A stretch of DNA of 9,200 bases, taken from assembly GCA_018056145.1 (NCBI GenBank), contig JAGPGE010000193.1, positions 1 through 9,200 of the forward strand, read 5' to 3'. The notes beneath the pieces are model-generated. The model was not told the DNA's origin and made no database searches. It worked only from the letters and a program-made list of their open reading frames with translations. The translations under genes were made by a program, and so were the position numbers. This document shows positions 5,643 to 9,200 of the stretch, piece after piece. The DNA is from Armatimonadota bacterium (GTDB taxonomy: Bacteria; Armatimonadota; Zipacnadia; Zipacnadales; JABUFB01). How positions within the stretch are numbered: position 1 is the stretch's first letter; every line of letters starts with the position of its first letter.

Positions 5643-6845
5643 ATGCGGATTCTCTTTGTCAACTACGAGTACCCGCCTCTCGGCGGTGGGGGCGGCACGG
5701 CGCTGAGTGACATCGCCGAGGAACTGGCGACGCGCCACGAGATCATGGTGCTGACCTCCGGAACCCGGTCTCTGCCGGCCCGCGAAATGGTCTGCGGCGT
5801 GCAGGTGGCGCGCATATCCGTGCCCGGCCGAGGGATGCGCGCCGTGGCAAGCATCGCATCGATGGCCGGTTTCATCTGGGCCGGACGGCGCGACGGGCCC
5901 CGGGTCGCCCTGGACTTCGCGCCGGATGTGATCAACACCTGGTTCGCGCTGCCAAGCGGTCCGGTTGGGGCTGCAATCAGCCACGCCTTGGATCGCCCCA
6001 ACCTGCTAACGATCATCGGTGGCGACGTCTACGATCCGTCCAAGCTCACCTCTCCCCACCGCTGGCCTGTCACCCGTGCAGTCGTGCGCGGCGCCGGCAT
6101 GGGTCGATACTTGCTGCGCAGGTCGGGAGAAGCCGGGCTGGACGTGGCCTCGCTTACGCTTCATCGCGCCGAGATGGCCTTCCCGAATACCAATTTGATG
6201 TGGGACTTGCCCATGGTAGACGGGTACACGCCGATGCGTCTAAAACACTACGCGCGGGCCCGTACGGTGGCCAATATCCCGGACGACCTGCGCGCGGCGG
6301 CCCTGTTCGGCTGCCGGTGGGTCATCGAACGTCAGCCCGTTGCGGGGGGCCAAACTAAGGTGGTTCGACGCGAAAACCCTGAGTACCGGGGGCTGGCATG
6401 GCTGACATCACAGACGGCTACTGAGACTGAGTTCGAGGCCGTGCTGCGCGGGGAAGAAGTGGTAGGGGACCCCTTTGAAACGGCCTACCTGCCCGACGGA
6501 GCGAGGCTCGGGCTCCCGCGATCCCCCGGCCATTCAGGGGGCGCCGCTCGGGTGGTTTCCCAGGACACCCGCGGCGTCGTGGCCGAATGCGAGGCCCGCG
6601 CTCCGGGACTCCTGGTGCTGGCATACACCTGGGTGCCCTGGCTCGAGGCCCGGGTCAACGACAAGCCGGCGCCACTGCACCGGTGCAACATCGCATTCTG
6701 CGCGGTTGAGGTACCTGAGGGCGCCAGTCGCGTCGAGTTGCGCTACCACCCCCCGCGTCTCTGGGAGGGGCTGTGCGTCACGCTCCTGTCGGCGCTCATG
6801 CTCGGACTGCTCCTCTCGCGCGCAGGGAGGCGTCCCGGCAGATGA
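5643..6845 (+). CDS. Chimeric ORF: GT4 N-terminal half fused to YfhO C-terminal end
   Basis: The 400-residue frame joins two unrelated parts. Residues 1 to about 150 are a GT4 N-terminal domain: MRILFVNYEYPPLGGGGG (1-18), an alternating strand/helix pattern, PDVINTWFALPSGPVG (94-109) and LLTIIGGDVYDPSKL (121-135). A GT4 enzyme should continue with its donor-binding half and EX7E motif, which are absent. From about residue 152 the text matches the end of YfhO-type multi-spanning membrane proteins: FPNTNLMWDLPMVDGYTPMRL (180-200), a beta-rich region, then VLAYTWVPWLEARVNDKPAPL (325-345), VEVPEGASRVELRYHPP (355-371) and one hydrophobic segment (about 374-392). YfhO's many N-terminal membrane segments are missing. 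A catalytically competent enzyme is unlikely. The ATG at 5643 follows GAGGGG (5634-5639). An in-frame ATG at 5595 with GGAGGGG before it would add 16 residues. It overlaps the next gene by ATGA. Confidence 0.8.
   Translation: MRILFVNYEYPPLGGGGGTALSDIAEELATRHEIMVLTSGTRSLPAREMVCGVQVARISVPGRGMRAVASIASMAGFIWAGRRDGPRVALDFAPDVINTWFALPSGPVGAAISHALDRPNLLTIIGGDVYDPSKLTSPHRWPVTRAVVRGAGMGRYLLRRSGEAGLDVASLTLHRAEMAFPNTNLMWDLPMVDGYTPMRLKHYARARTVANIPDDLRAAALFGCRWVIERQPVAGGQTKVVRRENPEYRGLAWLTSQTATETEFEAVLRGEEVVGDPFETAYLPDGARLGLPRSPGHSGGAARVVSQDTRGVVAECEARAPGLLVLAYTWVPWLEARVNDKPAPLHRCNIAFCAVEVPEGASRVELRYHPPRLWEGLCVTLLSALMLGLLLSRAGRRPGR
6080..6105 (+). other. Probable fusion junction between GT4 and YfhO homology
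   Basis: GT4-like sequence fades after WPVTRAVVRGA and YfhO-like sequence begins around GMGRYLLRRSGE. This places the join within about codons 147-155. The self-complementary octamer CGGCGCCG lies here at 6089-6096. The exact breakpoint cannot be fixed without an alignment to both families. Confidence 0.5.
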
Positions 6846-8389
6846 AGGCGAGAGTCCTGCAGGCTCAGCTTGCACGCCACTGGCCCTGGCTGCTGATTGG
6901 CCTGGGCATCCTTCTCAGGACTGTTCAGTACCTGTCCGGGCGCTCTCTCTGGGGCGATGAGGGCGCTCTCGCGCTCAACATCGTGAACCGTTCGTATGGA
7001 GCGCTCCTGCAGCCACTGGACCACAAGCAGGTGGCCCCGGTTCTGTTCTTGTGGGCGTCCCGGGCAGCCGTCGACCTTCTCGGTCCGGGCGAGGATGCTC
7101 TGCGGCTGCCTGCTTTCGTGTGCGGGGTCCTGTCCGTGCCGCTTTTCTACCTTTTGGCGCGGCGGTGGTCAGATACGTCCTCGGCAGCCATCGCTACAGC
7201 CCTGTTCGCGATCTCCGAACACCTGGTGGCCTACTCCGACGAACTCAAGCAATACTCGACGGATGTCTTCTTCGCCCTGCTGATCTTCTGGCTGTCAGGA
7301 GCGGGTCAGCCGCGATTGCAGCGCTGGTGGCTGGTAGGCCTCGCGGGGATGGTCGCGGTCTGGGCGTCTCACGCTTCGGTACTGGTACTGGCCGGCATCT
7401 GCCTGGTGCACGGGATCGCGACCCTGCAAGAGCGCCGCTGGCGGGACCTTGCCGCAGTGATCGGGTGCGGGGTCATGTGGGCAAGCAGCTTTGTGGTGAT
7501 GTACTTCATGACGCTCACAAGCGCCACCCGCAGTTCGTACCTGATGGACTACTGGCAGGGCACCTTCGCGCCCATCCCTCCGAAAAGCCTGGGGGAACTG
7601 CGATGGTTCGTGGACACCCCCTTCAAGCTCCTGGCCATGCCCGGCGGCTTCCCGTATCCGGGAGTGGCTGCGCTGCCGCTGCTCGTGGGCATACTAGCCA
7701 CGTATCGGGCTTCGCCACACAAGTGCTGGCTCACACTCTCAGGGGTGCTGGTTGCGCTTCTCGCGTCTTCCGTTGGGAAGTACCCCTTCGGCGGGCGCCT
7801 CATGCTCTTCGCGGTGCCCTTCGGGTTGCTGTTCATCGGCGAGGGCGCGGCCCTGATGGTGCGCGATGCGCGGAGCCTGAAGGGCGGCGTCGGCCCGCTG
7901 CTTCTGCTCCTGCTGTTCGTGCCCACCGGGATCATCGCGGCCCGAGACCTCATCCACCCCCGCACGAAGGAAGAGGTGCGTCCGGTCGTTCAGGAGATGT
8001 TGGCGCAGTGGCGTGCGGGGGAGCCGATCTATGTCTACTACGGTGCGCGGTATCCCTTCCGCTATTACGCGGACCGGATGGGCCTGCAGCCGGATCAGTA
8101 TACGATCGGTGGCGAGTTTCGCAAGGACTGGGAACGCTATCGCGACGACCTGAAGGCACTGCTGGGCGAACCCCGAGCCTGGATCGTGTTCGCGCATCCG
8201 TGCACCTGGGAAGGCGTGGACGAAGAGGTTCTTTTCAGGCGGTATCTTGATCAGTTGGGGCGAAAGCGGGCAGAGTTTGCGCGCCCGGGAGCGACTGTGT
8301 TCCTCTACGACTTTACCCGTCCCGGGAAGGGGGCGCCAGAGGATTCCGGTCCCGATCCACCCGCGACTTCCGCGAAGTCCGATCGATAG
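6842..8389 (+). CDS. GT39-type integral membrane glycosyltransferase
   Basis: A 515-residue polytopic membrane protein. The ATG at 6842 overlaps the preceding stop (ATGA), with GGAGG at 6826-6830; an in-frame ATG at 6773 lies inside the previous gene and adds non-conserved residues. A first membrane helix (about 14-31) is followed by SLWGDEGALALN (35-46), where D39/E40 correspond to the acidic pair in the first outer loop of GT39/PMT-type enzymes. Next comes YSDELKQYSTDVFFALL (131-147), a recurrent family motif. About eight to ten further hydrophobic segments extend to residue 370, including KYPFGGRLMLFAVPFG (313-328). A soluble C-terminal domain (about 375-495) and a disordered tail end it. 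Such enzymes move a sugar from a polyprenyl-phosphate donor onto a glycan, lipid or protein on the outer face of the membrane. The GT2 gene 22 nt downstream could make that donor. The acceptor is unknown. Confidence 0.9.
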   Translation: MKARVLQAQLARHWPWLLIGLGILLRTVQYLSGRSLWGDEGALALNIVNRSYGALLQPLDHKQVAPVLFLWASRAAVDLLGPGEDALRLPAFVCGVLSVPLFYLLARRWSDTSSAAIATALFAISEHLVAYSDELKQYSTDVFFALLIFWLSGAGQPRLQRWWLVGLAGMVAVWASHASVLVLAGICLVHGIATLQERRWRDLAAVIGCGVMWASSFVVMYFMTLTSATRSSYLMDYWQGTFAPIPPKSLGELRWFVDTPFKLLAMPGGFPYPGVAALPLLVGILATYRASPHKCWLTLSGVLVALLASSVGKYPFGGRLMLFAVPFGLLFIGEGAALMVRDARSLKGGVGPLLLLLLFVPTGIIAARDLIHPRTKEEVRPVVQEMLAQWRAGEPIYVYYGARYPFRYYADRMGLQPDQYTIGGEFRKDWERYRDDLKALLGEPRAWIVFAHPCTWEGVDEEVLFRRYLDQLGRKRAEFARPGATVFLYDFTRPGKGAPEDSGPDPPATSAKSDR

Positions 8390-8411
8390 ACCACGTGCAC
8401 CAGGAGACCAG

Positions 8412-9098
8412 ATGAAGCTCTCGGTTGTCATGCCCGTGTACAACGAAGCTGGGACGGTACGTGAGGTCGTGGCCCGTGTGCTCGCGGAAGCCCATGAGAA
8501 GGAGATCATCATCGTCGATGATGGCTCCACTGATGGCTCTCGCGATGTCCTCGCCGAGATCGCATCGGAGCACAACGGGGTGGTTCGGCTTGTTCTGCAC
8601 GAAGTGAACCGGGGAAAAGGCGCGGCGATCCGCACCGGAATCGGCCACGTTCAGGGCGACATCGTGCTAATACAGGATGCCGACCTTGAGTACAGCCCCG
8701 ACGACTACGGCGCCCTGGTCGCGCCGCTACTCGAAGGCCGGACGGACGTTGTCTACGGCTCGCGTTTCCTCAACCGGGACGCCGAGTTCCTGCCGGCCTC
8801 GCGCGCCGCGAACCGGTTCCTCACTCTGCTGACGAACGTGTTGTACGGGGCGCGCCTGACCGACATGGAGACGTGCTATAAGGTCATCCGCACTCCTCTG
8901 GCGAAGAGCCTCCCACTGCGCAGCGATGCGTTCGAGATCGAGCCGGAAATCACAGCGAAACTCCTGAAACGCGGCGCGAAGATCGTCGAAGTGCCTGTTC
9001 AGTACAAGGCCCGGGGCTTCGTGCAGGGCAAGAAGATCGGTTGGCGTGACGGTTTGCAGGCTGTATGGACGCTCCTCCGGTACAGGTTCAGCGACTGA
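8412..9098 (+). CDS. GT2 polyprenyl-phosphate sugar synthase (DPM1-like)
   Basis: A 228-residue GT-A fold enzyme. The ATG at 8412 has AGGAGA at 8402-8407 immediately upstream and begins directly with the family sequence MKLSVVMPVYNE; an in-frame ATG at 8247 lies within the preceding gene and adds 55 implausible residues. Motifs: PVYNE (8-12) and IIIVDDGSTDGS (32-43) for nucleotide-sugar binding, NRGKGAAIRTGI (66-77), the DAD metal motif (89-91), YGSRF (115-119), and the late KARGFVQGKKIGWRDG (199-214), which includes the GKKI characteristic of dolichyl-phosphate mannose synthase relatives. It lacks C-terminal membrane helices, so it resembles short DPM1-type enzymes rather than GtrB/ArnC types. 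It should transfer mannose or glucose from a nucleotide sugar to a polyprenyl phosphate on the cytoplasmic side, probably feeding the GT39 enzyme. Confidence 0.93.
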   Translation: MKLSVVMPVYNEAGTVREVVARVLAEAHEKEIIIVDDGSTDGSRDVLAEIASEHNGVVRLVLHEVNRGKGAAIRTGIGHVQGDIVLIQDADLEYSPDDYGALVAPLLEGRTDVVYGSRFLNRDAEFLPASRAANRFLTLLTNVLYGARLTDMETCYKVIRTPLAKSLPLRSDAFEIEPEITAKLLKRGAKIVEVPVQYKARGFVQGKKIGWRDGLQAVWTLLRYRFSD

Positions 9099-9156
9099 GC
9101 GACGGCCGCCGAAGAAGACCCGGCGCAAAGGCCACACGGGTCATCGCTATCTTTCG

Positions 9157-9181
9157 GCTGTCGGTGTGAGACACCGACTGC
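9157..9181 (+). terminator. Hairpin after the rightward operon, candidate terminator
   Basis: GTCGGTGT (9160-9167) and ACACCGAC (9171-9178) form a perfect 8-bp stem around a GAG loop, extended by two more pairs (9157-9158 with 9180-9181) past a T-T mismatch. It lies about 60 nt after the GT2 stop. No T-run follows, so it may be a non-canonical terminator or a 3' stability stem. The closing bases of the window, GTGGAGGA, look like a ribosome binding site for a gene just outside. Confidence 0.45.
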
Positions 9182-9200
9182 GGGAGCGCAGAGTGGAGGA

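Noticed and set aside
4601..5662. Long open frame (353 codons) on the minus strand opposite the oxidoreductase gene.
   Set aside because: It is the antisense of a clear Gfo/Idh gene in GC-rich DNA, lacks recognisable motifs, and such shadow frames are expected.
7051..8250. Open frame of 399 codons on the plus strand, in another frame inside the GT39 gene.
   Set aside because: The translation is rich in Arg, Gly and Ala with no family motifs, whereas the overlapping GT39 frame has clear motifs and membrane segments.
1..9200. CRISPR array, insertion sequence, phage or defence system.
   Set aside because: No spaced direct repeats, transposase, integrase or terminal repeats were seen; all genes fit sugar metabolism or hypothetical roles.

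Overview
The window is high-GC, tightly packed bacterial DNA. Start codons are preceded by purine-rich Shine-Dalgarno sequences, including one full AAGGAGG. The gene mix is a secreted glycosidase-like protein, a DegT-type aminotransferase, a Gfo/Idh oxidoreductase, a deacetylase-like protein, membrane glycosyltransferases and a polyprenyl-phosphate sugar synthase. This suits the large-genome, glycan-rich uncultured phyla (Armatimonadota, Planctomycetota and relatives). That placement is a weak inference from family content; the window has no rRNA or marker gene.

The layout is two divergent transcription units around a control region at about 4245-4423. Leftward (minus strand) run a polysaccharide-deacetylase-like protein (3345-4244), a DegT/DnrJ/EryC1/StrS PLP aminotransferase with a GTG start (2173-3327), a 76-residue winged-helix-like protein 3 nt further on (1939-2169), a 77-nt gap with a strong hairpin, and a secreted glycoside-hydrolase-like protein that runs off the left edge (1-1861).

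Rightward (plus strand) run a Gfo/Idh/MocA oxidoreductase (4424-5572), a chimeric ORF (5643-6845), a GT39-type membrane glycosyltransferase sharing an ATGA overlap with it (6842-8389), and a DPM1-like GT2 synthase (8412-9098). A hairpin follows at 9157-9181. No gene-free stretch exceeds 300 nt.

The genes make sense as surface-glycan or amino-sugar metabolism. The oxidoreductase and aminotransferase are the classic pair that oxidises a sugar carbon and then aminates it. The GT2 enzyme would load a sugar onto a polyprenyl phosphate, and the GT39 enzyme would use that lipid-linked donor outside the membrane. The donor and acceptor sugars cannot be read from the sequence.

The most unusual object is the 400-residue ORF at 5643-6845. 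About 150 residues read as the N-terminal half of a GT4 glycosyltransferase. They then switch in frame to about 250 residues that read as the C-terminal end of a YfhO-type membrane protein. Both parents are incomplete, so this is either a real deletion fusion of two neighbouring genes or a collapse in sequence assembly.
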